From: Zygnema cylindricum
Lineage: Eukaryota > Streptophyta > Zygnematophyceae > Zygnematales > Zygnemataceae
Direction: 5' to 3'
NCBI GenBank assembly: GCA_037447655.1
Contig: JBBHKE010001884.1
Location: forward strand, 217,701 to 279,700
DNA: 62,000 nucleotides
Shown: positions 61,646 to 62,000 of the stretch, piece by piece
How positions within the stretch are numbered: the stretch's first letter is position 1
Layout of the letters: every line of letters starts with the position of its first letter
Program-made: the position numbers and the translations under genes
Notes under the pieces: model-generated
What the model was told of the DNA's origin: nothing
Database searches by the model: none
Seen by the model: only the letters and a program-made list of their open reading frames with translations

Positions 61646-62000
61646 GTAAGTGCTTGGTTTTCTCGGAGAGTAAAGGGAAAAGAGAAAAAAGAAAGAAACA
61701 CAGAGTGATATAAAGAGCAAGAGAGAGAAAGAGAGAAAAAGAGAGGGCAAGAGATGGAAATAGAGGGAAAGAGAGGGAATTAGAAAGCTTTATTTAAGAG
61801 TCTTCTTTATAGACAACTAGTCTTTTTTATGGCATCTATAGATACTAAAGATTTTTATGGAACTGCAGTATGTATGGATTGCATTTATCTCAGTAGCTCC
61901 TTTTTAACTGTGACTCAACAAACTTTCCAACGCACAGGGAAACCTGAAGTGGCAGAAGTAAGGTCTTGTAATATTTTTGTCAACTAAAAGTGACACTTGA

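Overview
The window is nuclear DNA of a green plant in the broad sense (streptophyte). It is AT-rich, its protein genes are split by many GT-AG introns, and most of the remaining sequence is transposon-derived or simple repeat. Two of the genes fix the lineage: TIC110, a chloroplast inner-envelope translocon protein, and a plant-type ELL-associated factor. The species cannot be told from the sequence. The abundance of simple repeats and of hemivirus-type copia elements would suit a streptophyte alga or a non-seed land plant, but that is inference.

Genes. (1) 1961-7236, minus: class 3 (sn-1 diacylglycerol-type) lipase, 10 exons that join in frame to 555 residues. (2) 11414-15635, minus: ELL-associated factor (EAF), 4 exons joining to 398 residues. 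(3) 20360-21345, minus: broken trihelix/SANT-like DNA-binding gene. (4) 46636-57194, plus: TIC110, 16 exons joining to 1046 residues. (5) 58315-59908, minus: formiminotransferase-domain protein, 2 exons, 319 residues, convergent with TIC110. (6) 61008 to the right edge, plus: first two exons of CPSF73-I. Genes 4-6 form a compact island at the right. No pathway obviously links the genes (plastid import, folate metabolism, mRNA 3' processing, Pol II elongation, lipid hydrolysis).

Mobile DNA. 26847-44629 is one composite insertion: a Ty1/copia element (Copia-A) that carries a second one (Copia-B) in its 5' LTR. Copia-B's LTR carries a third (Copia-C, target duplication GTCCA), and Copia-C's 3' LTR carries a solo LTR of a fourth family (D, target duplication ACACA). 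The stack landed in the last bases of a 1.7-kb fold-back element. Around it lie several families of small terminal-inverted-repeat elements (MITE-like), some nested. The two nearly identical 950-bp copies at 23.9 and 45.4 kb are in opposite orientation and flank the stack.

The most interesting signals are in the copia elements. Their primer-binding site is GGTTATGGGCCCACC, which matches the anticodon arm of plant initiator tRNA-Met rather than its 3' end (half-tRNA priming). The gag reading frame appears to start inside the LTR end and run through the primer site. The LTRs also carry an antisense tRNA-like block.

Low-complexity DNA is prominent: (GA)n around the lipase and EAF genes, a 1-kb 12-bp minisatellite at 17.0-18.1 kb, CAG/CTG-rich DNA at 19.3 kb, (GAA)n at 21.4 kb and several degenerate tandem arrays.
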